A DNA stretch of 44,269 nt, taken from SAR92 bacterium MED-G29. GTDB taxonomy: Bacteria > Pseudomonadota > Gammaproteobacteria > Pseudomonadales > Porticoccaceae. The stretch covers positions 1-44,269 of the forward strand of contig NTJY01000005.1 in the NCBI GenBank assembly GCA_002457245.1. The letters are read 5' to 3'. Under the pieces are notes generated by a model. That model was not told the DNA's origin. It searched no databases and saw only the letters and a list, made by a program, of their open reading frames with translations. The translations under genes were made by a program, and so were the position numbers. Positions 9,128 to 17,941 of this stretch are shown piece after piece (the first letter of the stretch is position 1; each line of letters starts with the position of its first letter).

Positions 9128-9147
9128 TTAGCTCAGACATCAGCTAA
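9128..9147. promoter_or_regulatory. Inverted repeat in the pxpC-dat gap (candidate operator or hairpin)
   Basis: The 198-base gap 9006-9203 contains no gene. Within it TTAGCT and AGCTAA form perfect six-base arms around an eight-base centre (cagacatc). There is no following T-run, so it is not a standard terminator. It lies 57 bases before the dat start and upstream of a TGGTATACC stretch (about 9161-9169) that resembles an extended -10 box with no convincing -35. It could be an operator for dat-alr, but this is weak evidence. Confidence 0.3.
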
Positions 9148-9203
9148 TAATGTAATTCATCTGGTATACCGACAAGCCCAAATCTTTTCAAGAGGAAAGT
9201 TGA

Positions 9204-10061
9204 ATGAGTATTGCGTTTCTAAACGACTCCTATATACCTATAACTGAGGCCAAGATATCGCCTTTGGATAGAGGCTTCTTATTTGGAGATGGGATTTATG
9301 AGGTTATTCCATCCTACCAAGGAAAGTTACTGGGATTTAAAGCGCATATCGACCGCATGCTTGATGGACTCAGCGGTATCGGACTAAAACTAAACTGGTC
9401 GCATAGCGACTGGCAGGATATGTGCGAAAAGCTTGCGGTTCAGAATGGAAATGGGAATCTCGGAATTTATCTGCAGGTCAGTAGAGGTGCAGATATCAAA
9501 CGATATCATGCCTTCCCTGAAGCCGTAAGCCCTACAGTGTTTGGCTTTACTTTTGATATACCTTCGCCCCCTGTGGCGGATAAAAATCGAGCAAAATCAT
9601 ACACCGTTTCCACATCAGAGGACTTAAGATGGCAGCGCTGTCATATCAAATCAACTGCTTTGCTTGGAAATGTGCTTCATTTTCAAGAAGGCTATGATCA
9701 AGGTAATGATGAAACCTTACTGTATAACAAAAGAAATGAACTAACTGAGGCAAGCGCTTGCAATGCTTTTATTGTCAAGGATGGAGTCGTCATCACCCCC
9801 CCTCTGGGCAATCAATTACTTCCTGGTATCACTAGAAATATGCTGGTAGACATCCTTAGAAAGGACGGGTCTATTAATGTGGAGGAGCGCGTCGTGACGA
9901 TGGAAGAGGTGAGAGGAGCTGATGAGGTCTGGATCACCAGTTCAACTAAAGAAATTGGAGCGGTTGTCTCAGTTGACGACGCTCCTGTTGGTGATGGAAA
10001 AATAGGGGATGTGTGGCTTGCCGCACAGGCTCTGTTTTCCAGCCATAAATATGATTACTAA
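9204..10061 (+). CDS. dat: D-amino-acid aminotransferase (class IV PLP fold)
   Basis: Protein of 285 residues, the usual DAAT length. It would exchange amino groups between D-Ala and 2-oxoglutarate to give pyruvate and D-Glu. Visible residues fit the Bacillus enzyme: Tyr32 in GDGIYEV, Arg100 and His102 in the R-x-H carboxylate-trap segment, PLP Lys149 in RCHIKSTALLGN, and the cofactor-phosphate segment LLPGITRNML. These favour DAAT over branched-chain aminotransferase or aminodeoxychorismate lyase of the same fold. AGAGGA precedes the ATG. Alanine racemase starts 14 bases after the stop, a pairing that makes sense for D-Ala/D-Glu interconversion. Confidence 0.9.
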   Translation: MSIAFLNDSYIPITEAKISPLDRGFLFGDGIYEVIPSYQGKLLGFKAHIDRMLDGLSGIGLKLNWSHSDWQDMCEKLAVQNGNGNLGIYLQVSRGADIKRYHAFPEAVSPTVFGFTFDIPSPPVADKNRAKSYTVSTSEDLRWQRCHIKSTALLGNVLHFQEGYDQGNDETLLYNKRNELTEASACNAFIVKDGVVITPPLGNQLLPGITRNMLVDILRKDGSINVEERVVTMEEVRGADEVWITSSTKEIGAVVSVDDAPVGDGKIGDVWLAAQALFSSHKYDY

Positions 10062-10075
10062 CTCAAACTAGTTAA

Positions 10076-11176
10076 ATGTCGAGGCCTACAGTAGCTCTGA
10101 TTGATCGATCTGCATTGCGAGCAAATATGGCTCTTGCTCAAAGCTTGGCACCAAAAACTCAGATCATGCCAATGGTAAAGGCCAACGCATACGGCCATGG
10201 AATGGTACAGGTTGCTCAAGCATTGTCCGAAAAAGCTCCTGCTTTTGGTGTCGCATGCATAGAAGAGGCTTTGGAACTGAGAAAAGCAGGGATTGAGCAA
10301 CCAATATTGTTGTTAGAGGGTACTTTCTCTAAAGATGAAATTGAAGTTGCTGCTAAAAGTAATTTCTGGTTAATGATCGAAAATGAGCCTCAAAAAGCTG
10401 CAGTACTCGAAGCTAAACTAGAATATCCCATTCACGTTTGGCTTGGCATAGATACTGGAATGCATCGCCTTGGTTTCCCGCCTGATCAGGTACAAGGCAT
10501 TTTTAGCCAATTAGAGCACAGCAGTAATATCTGTAGCACCATAGTGATAGCGTCCCACTTCGCGTGTGCAGACGATCTTGGTGGTCCGAAAACTATTCAG
10601 CAACAGAATACTTTTAAAAAATGTGTAGCCAGCACAGTACCTGATAGAGGTACTGATCGACAATTATCTATTGCTAACTCAGCAGCGATACTTGCCTGGC
10701 CAGATGCACATTTTGACTGGCAGCGACCTGGATATATGCTTTATGGAAATTCACCATTTACCACCGCTCAAGTGAATGCCGATATGCTCACACCAGCAAT
10801 GACATTTAAGTCAGCTGTTATCTCTCTAAGAAATATTAGTCCAGGCGAATCGGTTGGATATACGAGTAACTGGACATCCAATCGGCCGAGCTCTATCGCA
10901 ACCATAACGGTGGGTTATGGAGACGGGTATCCTAGGCATGCTCCTAATGGAACACCAGTGCTAATCAATAATATCCGGTGCCCTCTTGTGGGAAGAGTCT
11001 CGATGGATATGATTACCGTAGATGTCACTGACCTAGAATCTATAGAAATCGGTGATGAAGTTACTCTTTGGGGTCCAGATTTATCGGTCAACGAAATAGC
11101 CCATCATTGTGATACCATCGGGTATGAACTTCTGACTAGAATGCCATCTAGAGTTCCGAGAACCTATATTAATTAA
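10076..11176 (+). CDS. alr: Alanine racemase
   Basis: PLP fold-type III alanine racemase of 366 residues. PLP lysine is Lys35 in MVKANAYGHG. The second catalytic base is Tyr262 in GESVGYTSNW. Further family blocks are GIDTGMHRLGF, RPGYMLYG, TVGYGDGYPR and GRVSMDMITVDVT. It interconverts L- and D-alanine, either for peptidoglycan synthesis or, in this setting, for feeding D-Ala to or from the adjacent aminotransferase. Its stop shares four bases (TTAA, 11173-11176) with the stop of the convergent lrp gene. Whether it is the housekeeping Alr or a catabolic DadX-like copy cannot be told from this window. Confidence 0.96.
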   Translation: MSRPTVALIDRSALRANMALAQSLAPKTQIMPMVKANAYGHGMVQVAQALSEKAPAFGVACIEEALELRKAGIEQPILLLEGTFSKDEIEVAAKSNFWLMIENEPQKAAVLEAKLEYPIHVWLGIDTGMHRLGFPPDQVQGIFSQLEHSSNICSTIVIASHFACADDLGGPKTIQQQNTFKKCVASTVPDRGTDRQLSIANSAAILAWPDAHFDWQRPGYMLYGNSPFTTAQVNADMLTPAMTFKSAVISLRNISPGESVGYTSNWTSNRPSSIATITVGYGDGYPRHAPNGTPVLINNIRCPLVGRVSMDMITVDVTDLESIEIGDEVTLWGPDLSVNEIAHHCDTIGYELLTRMPSRVPRTYIN

Positions 11177-11649
11177 CCGTTAATATAGACGGCCGTTTCG
11201 GATTTTACATCCTGTATAACAACGTAAGTATGCGTCTGGCTAATATCCCTAATAGAAGCTAGCTTTTCACCTAGAAATCTTTGATAGTGTTGCATATCCG
11301 CCACTCGAATTTTTATTAGGTAATCAAACCCTCCCGCAACCATCTGACATTCCTGCACCTCAGGCAAATCTAACATTTCCTGATTAAAGCGCTTGAATGC
11401 CTCAGTGGTGGAACTTACTAGCTGAATCTCTATGTAAGCACAAAGGGCTGCATTGGCTTTTACTGGATTAATCAGGGCAACATAATCGGTAATAAAGCCA
11501 TCTTTTTCCAAACGCTTTACTCTCTCCAGACAGGGTGTTGGGGTGAGATTAACTTGACGAGCTAATTCAACATTAGCTATCCGGCCATCTCTCTGCAGCA
11601 CATTTAGAATACGCCGATCAATTCGATCAAGATTAGTAATCGTTTTCAT
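11173..11649 (-). CDS. lrp: Leucine-responsive regulatory protein (Lrp/AsnC family)
   Basis: Protein of 158 residues with an N-terminal winged helix-turn-helix (LDRIDRRILNVLQRDGRI, then VNLTPTPCLERVKRLEKDGF) and a C-terminal RAM/effector domain (DLPEVQECQMVAGGFDYLIK). It resembles E. coli Lrp closely, including the TPTPCLERV recognition helix. I place the start at ATG 11649, not the in-frame ATG 24 bases upstream, because AAGGGG lies five bases before it and the family begins close to LDRIDR. It is divergent from putA, across about 212 bases. This PutA has no DNA-binding domain, so Lrp is the natural candidate regulator of putA, as Lrp-type PutR is in alphaproteobacteria. Confidence 0.95.
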   Translation of the reverse strand: MKTITNLDRIDRRILNVLQRDGRIANVELARQVNLTPTPCLERVKRLEKDGFITDYVALINPVKANAALCAYIEIQLVSSTTEAFKRFNQEMLDLPEVQECQMVAGGFDYLIKIRVADMQHYQRFLGEKLASIRDISQTHTYVVIQDVKSETAVYING

Positions 11650-11731
11650 TGGCTCCCCTTTTAGTTTGTTCACTCTGCACTCTTAGCCAGCCAAACATAA
11701 AACTCTCAGCCCAAAATCCTAGCTATCTAAT

Positions 11732-11746
11732 CAGCATAATATCTTA
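11732..11746 (+). promoter_or_regulatory. Candidate Lrp box 1 upstream of putA
   Basis: CAGCATAATATCTTA matches 12 of 15 positions of the E. coli Lrp consensus YAGHAWATTWTDCTR. It lies in the very AT-rich lrp-putA intergenic region (11650-11861). AT-rich sequence matches this degenerate consensus easily, so this is only a candidate. Confidence 0.35.
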
Positions 11747-11816
11747 AAAATTTGTATTTTGTAATATTTAAACTCTACAAAAGTAATTAATCTGGAGTTT
11801 TATACTTGGTTATTCA

Positions 11817-11831
11817 TAGCAAAATATAGCA
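11817..11831 (+). promoter_or_regulatory. Candidate Lrp box 2 upstream of putA
   Basis: TAGCAAAATATAGCA also matches 12 of 15 positions of the Lrp consensus. It starts 85 bases after box 1 (about eight helical turns) and ends 30 bases before the putA ATG. Spacing on one helical face would suit cooperative Lrp binding, but the evidence is pattern only. Confidence 0.35.
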
Positions 11832-11861
11832 CATTTATTTATTTAAATTTAAGGTACTTAA

Positions 11862-14800
11862 ATGAAGCTTAACGCGCTCCGCCAACAAATTAGGAACAAC
11901 GAACACCAAGATGAACATGAGTCTGTTACCCAGTTATTGCGGAGTAATCCTCTATCTAAGGAAGCCAGAGAGAGAGTTTTGAAAGCGTCTCAGCAGTTGG
12001 TGACTGTATGTCGAAATAAAAAAATTAGTGGCGGAACTCTTGACGCATTCTTGCTTGAGTTTGGATTAGCCAATGATGAAGGCGTAGCACTAATGTGTTT
12101 AGCGGAGGCTTTGCTTCGTGTTCCCGATAATCTCACCGCTGACAGATTGATTGCCGAAAAAATTCAAGGGGGTAAATGGTCCAATCACCTCGGCCAATCT
12201 GAGTCCTTATTTGTTAACGCCTCTACGTGGGGCTTAATGTTAACCGGACATATCGTGAGTTTACATTCAGATATTACCACCGAAACAGACACGTGGTTAA
12301 AACGCCTAACAGCTCGCATGGGCGAGCCAGTTATTCGTTCAGCCATTATGCAGGCCATGCGAATTATGGGTGAGCAGTATGTGCTTGGCCGTTCAATTCA
12401 AGAGGGAATCAAAAAAGGCATTAGACGTAATGGACCAAAGGCTAAGTTTTCTTTTGATATGCTTGGTGAGGGTGCTAGAACTGAAGCTGATGCTGAGGCG
12501 TACTTCGCAGCCTACAGCAGCGCTATTGATCAAATTGGTATATCTAATACAGGAAGCCTAGACAGCGTTAAAGATACTGATGGAATTTCTGTAAAATTAT
12601 CAGCGTTACATTCGCGTTACTATTTTGCGCAATATCAACGAGTGATGGAAGAGTTATTATCTCGTATCAAAGCGCTTTGCTTGCAAGCTAAAAAACATAA
12701 TATCGGGCTGTCCATTGATGCAGAGGAATCTTATCGCTTAGATATTTCTCTCAGTATTTTCGAAGCGCTTGCTTACGACACTGATTTAGAGGGGTGGCAG
12801 GGTCTGGGATTTGTTTTGCAGGCCTATCAAAAACGAGCGCCAGATACCGCAAATTGGTTGGTTAAACTGGCTCAAAATACAAAAAGACGTTTGATGGTGC
12901 GTCTCGTTAAAGGTGCCTACTGGGACGCTGAAATTAAACATGCTCAAGAGTTTGGCCTGAAAAGCTATCCCGTCTTCACTCGAAAATCCAATACCGACCT
13001 GTGTTACCAATACTGTGCTGAATTATTATTAGCTGCGCCTGAAGCAATATTCCCTCAATTTGCAACGCATAACGCCTACACAACATTGATCATCCTTGAA
13101 CTTGCTGGCAACAAGGATTTTGAATTTCAACGGCTCCATGGCATGGGTGATAGCCTCTATAGACAGCTAATTAAAAAATATCCTGACACAACCATACCTG
13201 TTCGTGTGTACGCACCAATAGGCAACCACAAAGACCTTCTACCTTACCTTGTGCGCCGTTTGCTTGAGAATGGAGCTAATAGTTCGTTCGTGAACCGCTT
13301 TTTAGACAGAAAAACCCCTGTGGAAGAATTGCTGTTTGATACTCGAACTGCAGTCATGGAAGCCTTCCCCTATGAGCACAAAATGATACCCGTACCTAAG
13401 CTCTTGTTTGAAAATGCGAACGAGCCACGCAAAAATTCAAAGGGTATTGATCTTGATTCACCTCTACAAACAGAAGAACTGTTAACAGTAGTAAGAAAAA
13501 AATCTAGCGAACGCTTTATTGTCCATTCCCTAGTTAACGGTATCAGCACTGGTATTGCTCTTCAGGACCAATTCAATCCAGCTGACAATAATCACTTACT
13601 GGGTCAATACAGCATGGCGGAAGAAGAAGATATTCTGCAAGCGGTTGAATTTGCATATAGTGCTCAGCCTAAATGGGACCGTCTGGGCCATCTTAATCGT
13701 GCTGATATATTAGATACAGTGGCAAATTATATGGAACAGGAAACTGCCGAGATGATTGCGATTATCTCCTCAGAAGGAGGTCGAACACTAAACGATAGCC
13801 TCTCTGAAGTACGCGAAGCTATAGACTTCTGCCGATATTATGCTCTGCAGACTCGTCAGATATCTCGAGAAAAAGAGGCTAACTATACTGGCCGAGGAGT
13901 ATTTTTATGCATTAGTCCCTGGAATTTTCCTCTAGCGATTTTCACTGGTCAAATTGCTGCTGCGCTCGCCTCAGGTAACAGCGTCATTGCTAAGCCAGCC
14001 ATGCAAACTCCAATAATTGCGAACTATGCTGTGAAGCTTTTTCATAGAGCTGGCGTTCCAAGTAATGTCCTACAATTGTTACTTGGTAGTGGATCTAAAA
14101 TTGGAAGCATCTTAATCGAGGACGCTCGAATTTCTGGCATTGCTTTCACTGGATCAACAGCAACCGCGCTCAGAATCAACTATCAACTAGCGCAGCGCCC
14201 AGGTGGCCCCGTACCGTTTATCGCCGAAACAGGAGGTCAAAATTGTATGGTAGTAGATTCTACTGCCCTGCCTGAGCAAGTAGTTGATGATGTTATTACC
14301 TCTGCATTTTTAAGTGCAGGTCAACGTTGCTCCGCGTTGCGCGTGCTCTATATTCAAGACAATATTGCTGACAAAGTACTCTTGATGCTCAAAGGTGCGA
14401 TGGAATCAATGCACGCCGGTGACCCTCGCCTATTAAGCACTGATATGGGACCCGTTATCGACTGTGGTGCGGCTTCGGAACTACACGATCATATTGAGCG
14501 TATGAACGAAGAAGCTACTCTAATCGCCAAAATCGAACTCGGCCCTCACTGTAAGAATGGCAGTTTTGTTGCCCCTCATGTTTTTGAACTGCAATCTATC
14601 AACCAATTACATGATGAGGTATTTGGTCCAATACTGCATGTCATTCGATACTCAGCACAAAATCTCAGCTCAGTCATCAATCAAATCAACGAAACCGGCT
14701 ACGGCCTTACACTAGGTATTCATAGCCGAATTGAAGCTTTTACAGAAACAGTATTTCGTAACACCATCGTCGGCAACACTTACATCAATAGAAATACCGT

Positions 14801-15617
14801 TGGCGCGGTTGTTGGCGTTAATCCTTTTGGTGGGCGGGGACTTTCAGGTACCGGTCCCAAGGCCGGTGGCCCTAACTATTTATACCAATTCTCTAACGCG
14901 AGTACGATAGGCGATCAATCCAGTAAAAACTTCGATTTTAATTACAACACTAAGCCCCTTTGTTCTCAACTATCTGACTCCGTAGATAGGGCGAAAACAG
15001 CGATGGTCAAATGGACAAGCACATCAATTCAAGAGCGTGTAGATATGGTACTCAAAGTAGACAAAGCCATCATAGAAACCTCTTTAGAGACGTTGGTTAA
15101 AGATAAATTATCCCATCCCCTTCATCTGCCTGGTCCAACTGGTGAGAGCAACCAACTGAGTCTCCATGGCCGAGGCGTAATGCTTTTAATCATCAGAGAT
15201 GAAGATCCAAGGGTGACCATAACATTGCAAATTGCCAGCGCCCTGCTCTGTGGTTGCTCCTTGCTTATTTGTGCAGATGAGAGTCACGACGAAACCCTAA
15301 TCGACGTACTCAAACGTTACGAGGCATTGGGCCTACCTACAGGCATATTGCAAACCGTAGCCCTGAACATTGGAGCATCTCTCATTCAACACCCAGATAT
15401 TGCGGGCGTTATTGCTAACAGTTTTGGAGCCAATAGCAGCGCACTGCGTAAAGAAATGGCTAATCGCTCCGGTTGTATTATTCCTCTGATTGAATGGCCA
15501 AAGATCAATGCTGATTATAATTATCGCTGGCTTTTAGGTTTTTTAAGTGAAAGAACTCGCACCGAAAACTTAGTCGCACGCGGGGGAAATACACAACTGT
15601 TTAATCTAGCTAACTAA
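11862..15617 (+). CDS. putA: Bifunctional proline dehydrogenase / L-glutamate-5-semialdehyde dehydrogenase (type B PutA)
   Basis: Protein of 1251 residues that oxidises proline to glutamate in two steps, using FAD then NAD+, with electrons from the first step going to quinone. The proline dehydrogenase barrel spans about 190-480, with DAEESYRLD (286-294), RLVKGAYWDAEIK (347-359), FATHNAYT (400-407) and RRLLENGANSSFVNRF (465-480). The aldehyde dehydrogenase spans about 560-1020, with SPWNFPLA (685-692), Glu789 in ETGGQN and catalytic Cys823 in AGQRCSALR. The C-terminal 200 residues are the ALDH-like flap domain of long PutAs. There is no N-terminal ribbon-helix-helix, so it is type B and not its own repressor. 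AAGG seven bases upstream supports the start. Confidence 0.97.
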   Translation: MKLNALRQQIRNNEHQDEHESVTQLLRSNPLSKEARERVLKASQQLVTVCRNKKISGGTLDAFLLEFGLANDEGVALMCLAEALLRVPDNLTADRLIAEKIQGGKWSNHLGQSESLFVNASTWGLMLTGHIVSLHSDITTETDTWLKRLTARMGEPVIRSAIMQAMRIMGEQYVLGRSIQEGIKKGIRRNGPKAKFSFDMLGEGARTEADAEAYFAAYSSAIDQIGISNTGSLDSVKDTDGISVKLSALHSRYYFAQYQRVMEELLSRIKALCLQAKKHNIGLSIDAEESYRLDISLSIFEALAYDTDLEGWQGLGFVLQAYQKRAPDTANWLVKLAQNTKRRLMVRLVKGAYWDAEIKHAQEFGLKSYPVFTRKSNTDLCYQYCAELLLAAPEAIFPQFATHNAYTTLIILELAGNKDFEFQRLHGMGDSLYRQLIKKYPDTTIPVRVYAPIGNHKDLLPYLVRRLLENGANSSFVNRFLDRKTPVEELLFDTRTAVMEAFPYEHKMIPVPKLLFENANEPRKNSKGIDLDSPLQTEELLTVVRKKSSERFIVHSLVNGISTGIALQDQFNPADNNHLLGQYSMAEEEDILQAVEFAYSAQPKWDRLGHLNRADILDTVANYMEQETAEMIAIISSEGGRTLNDSLSEVREAIDFCRYYALQTRQISREKEANYTGRGVFLCISPWNFPLAIFTGQIAAALASGNSVIAKPAMQTPIIANYAVKLFHRAGVPSNVLQLLLGSGSKIGSILIEDARISGIAFTGSTATALRINYQLAQRPGGPVPFIAETGGQNCMVVDSTALPEQVVDDVITSAFLSAGQRCSALRVLYIQDNIADKVLLMLKGAMESMHAGDPRLLSTDMGPVIDCGAASELHDHIERMNEEATLIAKIELGPHCKNGSFVAPHVFELQSINQLHDEVFGPILHVIRYSAQNLSSVINQINETGYGLTLGIHSRIEAFTETVFRNTIVGNTYINRNTVGAVVGVNPFGGRGLSGTGPKAGGPNYLYQFSNASTIGDQSSKNFDFNYNTKPLCSQLSDSVDRAKTAMVKWTSTSIQERVDMVLKVDKAIIETSLETLVKDKLSHPLHLPGPTGESNQLSLHGRGVMLLIIRDEDPRVTITLQIASALLCGCSLLICADESHDETLIDVLKRYEALGLPTGILQTVALNIGASLIQHPDIAGVIANSFGANSSALRKEMANRSGCIIPLIEWPKINADYNYRWLLGFLSERTRTENLVARGGNTQLFNLAN

Positions 15618-15623
15618 TATCAA

Positions 15624-16109
15624 CTAAAACTGCCATTCGGTCCGCCCAGCAAAACTGTCGGCATTATTAGTCAGTCGAATAAAGGTTGGTGCTGCGCGGT
15701 AAAAAAAACTCTTCGCAAAAGCGGCACCAATCAACCTCTCTTGCTTAGTTTGCGGATTATCGATCAATGCTTTTATTTCAGGGAATCGACTAAAGTATAG
15801 GGCTTCAATATGTCCGGTCTCAGCGTCGTCAACTCGAGTAATAGAAACTTGTATCTGAGCACCACGAATTGATTGCCACTGGCCATCATAGTTAGAATAA
15901 ATAGACGCCGCAGAAACATCTCCCTCAGCCAACGCAGTAATATGCCGGCTGTTAGATGACGACAAAAAGTAAAGAGCAATTTGGACTTGGGTAGTATCAG
16001 CGACATAGAGAACTGGAGCGGACCAAGCACCCTCAGCATCATGGGTTGATAGTGTTAATACCGACTCTTGATGCAAAAATTGATATAGTTTATTGATCTC
16101 TTTAGACAT
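15624..16109 (-). CDS. YhbP-like (UPF0306) pyridoxamine-phosphate-oxidase-fold protein
   Basis: Protein of 161 residues with the split-barrel flavin-binding look of the PNPOx superfamily. The order of elements resembles E. coli YhbP: an early LTLSTHDAEGAWSAPVLYV strand pair, an SSNSRHITAL segment, an IRGAQIQV core, then YFSRFPEIKAL and a C-terminal FIRLTNNADSFAGRTEWQF. No catalytic role is known for this family. Its start overlaps the ubiX stop by eight bases (shared ATGTCTAA), so the two are translationally linked. A flavin-related partner role for UbiX, which uses FMN, is an inference. The stop lies only six bases from the convergent putA stop. Confidence 0.72.
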   Translation of the reverse strand: MSKEINKLYQFLHQESVLTLSTHDAEGAWSAPVLYVADTTQVQIALYFLSSSNSRHITALAEGDVSAASIYSNYDGQWQSIRGAQIQVSITRVDDAETGHIEALYFSRFPEIKALIDNPQTKQERLIGAAFAKSFFYRAAPTFIRLTNNADSFAGRTEWQF

Positions 16110-16668
16110 TACCCTGCCAGCGTTTTAGGCTGTCGGATTCAATATCGAATAAATCAAGTACTCTTGCTACTGAATGATTAATAATATCGTCTATCGTCTT
16201 GGGATCTGTGTAAAAAGCAGGTGCTGGCGGGCAAATAATAGCCCCTATCTTGCTGGCTTTTAACATCAGTTCGCAATGGCCAGTGTGCAAGGGGGACTCG
16301 CGTGGGACAATAACTAACCGACGACGCTCTTTAAGCATTACATCAGCCGCTCGAATAATTAGATTTTCTGCATAAGAATTAGCTATACCAGAGAGTGTTT
16401 TCATGGAGCATGGAACCACTATCATGCCATCGGTATGGAAAGAGCCACTAGCTATACTGGCGCTAATATTCTTAATATTATGTACCTCATCTGCAAGCTG
16501 CTCAACATCTTGTAGAGCCCAATCAGTCTCTATACCAATATTCATTTTGGCAGCATGACTCAAGATTAGATGAGTCTGAACCTCAGGATTCTCTCTCAAA
16601 ATCTCCAGTATTCGAATTCCATAGATCACTCCACTTGAACCAGACATGCCGACAACTATACGTTTCAT
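16102..16668 (-). CDS. ubiX: Flavin prenyltransferase UbiX
   Basis: Protein of 188 residues, nearly the same length as E. coli UbiX. It transfers a dimethylallyl group to FMN, giving the prenyl-FMN cofactor of UbiD-type decarboxylases, for example in ubiquinone synthesis. Signatures are VVGMSGSSGVIYGIRILE at the N-terminus, the GMIVVPCSMKTLSGIANSYAENLI block, RRLVIVPRESPLH and the C-terminal GAIICPPAPAFY. I chose ATG 16668 over an in-frame ATG 24 bases upstream because AGGA lies six bases before it and the protein then begins MKRIVVGMSG as in the family. No ubiD is present in the window. Confidence 0.93.
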   Translation of the reverse strand: MKRIVVGMSGSSGVIYGIRILEILRENPEVQTHLILSHAAKMNIGIETDWALQDVEQLADEVHNIKNISASIASGSFHTDGMIVVPCSMKTLSGIANSYAENLIIRAADVMLKERRRLVIVPRESPLHTGHCELMLKASKIGAIICPPAPAFYTDPKTIDDIINHSVARVLDLFDIESDSLKRWQGNV

Positions 16669-16814
16669 CTCTTTTCCTAATGCAGTTAGCAAACTGCTAA
16701 TATTTACCTTAATGGTTTAATTCTTTATCAATCAATAGTTAAAAAAATACGGACAATATTTCGTTGATCTAACTTTTGACTGGATCCTATTAGATAGCAT
16801 CATGAGGCGTCTTT

Positions 16815-17930
16815 TCATGCATGGGGCATCACGACAATGACGCCCTCCTCAGGATTCATATCCCCTGCAACGATAGCATCATAAACACTCACAAAACTAT
16901 CAAAACCATTTACCTCAGTTACTCGCATCCAATTAGTACTCTGCCGCATACGTCTTATCATAAACTCAGCAGCACGCTGATTAAAGACATCATGCCCCCA
17001 ATCACCTATGCGCTTTTGCACATGAGCTGGTGCAAAGAAAAAATTACTACGCCCCCGATTAATTTTAGCTCCCATAGGATCATTGTATGCTAGCGTGTCC
17101 CAATGAGTCATACCTACATTAATACAATTTAGCATTCGACTGCCGAGCGAGTCATGTATGGCACCCAACACCGCCCTATTACCTGACATATCGATGATGA
17201 CTGAAGATTTAGCACTGTTCAGAGTATCAAGCTCATCGTAACAACATACGTGAGAATAGCACCCCAAAGAACGTACAAAATCATAATTTGATTTTGAAGT
17301 AATTCCGAGGGTTTTAGGCGATATACCACTATCTAATAATCCTTGCGCCATACCGATCGCAGTTTTACTAGAAGCACTAAGAACAATTATTTGCTCGGCA
17401 CCATAAAAACTCTCCGATTTTAGCGCGTCGCAAAGACAAAATGAGGTTATATGTAACGGATTAAGTAGTGCCCGAATATTATCCACGGACTGGTCATAGC
17501 CGCTCTCATTAGCAAGCCTAACATAATTGTTATATACCGCTGGAAGTTCTGCTCTGTGGATACTTCCATCCATAAAACGGCCACTCGTTAACTTAGTAGG
17601 TCGCATAACTAGAAAATCTGCGGGAGGGAAGTATCCATAAACTCGCTCCCCCTCATCTAATCCATCGACTATAGAGCTAACAATGGTCGCGAAACCCCAA
17701 ACGGGCAAACAGCCCCACTCATTCTGGGCATCTTCTCTAGCAGGAAAGAATTTCCAATACCCAATAGTATCTCCAGCAGCTCCATAAGTAACATTATTCG
17801 CAGTGAATGCAAAACGATCGACTTGAACCAAAATTTGACCTTGATTCAAGTTTTCCCGAGCATGATTTATATCCGTCTTGATAATGCGCGTCTTGGTCAA
17901 ATCATTTCTATTAGTTTGAAATTCACTCAT
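16815..17930 (-). CDS. DUF2855 family protein (MDR/quinone-oxidoreductase-like fold)
   Basis: Protein of 371 residues that I recognise as DUF2855: N-terminal QILVQVDRFAFTANNVTYG, GYWKFFPA, WGFATIVSS and GERVYGYFPPADF, then a Rossmann-like half with IIVLSASSKTAIGMAQGL and VVLSA/VIIDMSGN-type strands. The layout resembles medium-chain dehydrogenase/reductases, but the family has no proven activity. The gene follows the flavoprotein gene with an 11-base gap, so the two are almost certainly one transcript. A role in reducing a small lipophilic or quinone-like substrate is inference from fold only. Confidence 0.85.
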   Translation of the reverse strand: MSEFQTNRNDLTKTRIIKTDINHARENLNQGQILVQVDRFAFTANNVTYGAAGDTIGYWKFFPAREDAQNEWGCLPVWGFATIVSSIVDGLDEGERVYGYFPPADFLVMRPTKLTSGRFMDGSIHRAELPAVYNNYVRLANESGYDQSVDNIRALLNPLHITSFCLCDALKSESFYGAEQIIVLSASSKTAIGMAQGLLDSGISPKTLGITSKSNYDFVRSLGCYSHVCCYDELDTLNSAKSSVIIDMSGNRAVLGAIHDSLGSRMLNCINVGMTHWDTLAYNDPMGAKINRGRSNFFFAPAHVQKRIGDWGHDVFNQRAAEFMIRRMRQSTNWMRVTEVNGFDSFVSVYDAIVAGDMNPEEGVIVVMPHA

Positions 17931-17941
17931 ATTTCACTTCT

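Noticed and set aside
11862-12100. RHH DNA-binding domain at the PutA N-terminus
   Set aside because: The first 190 residues lack a ribbon-helix-helix pattern and begin as in type B PutA.
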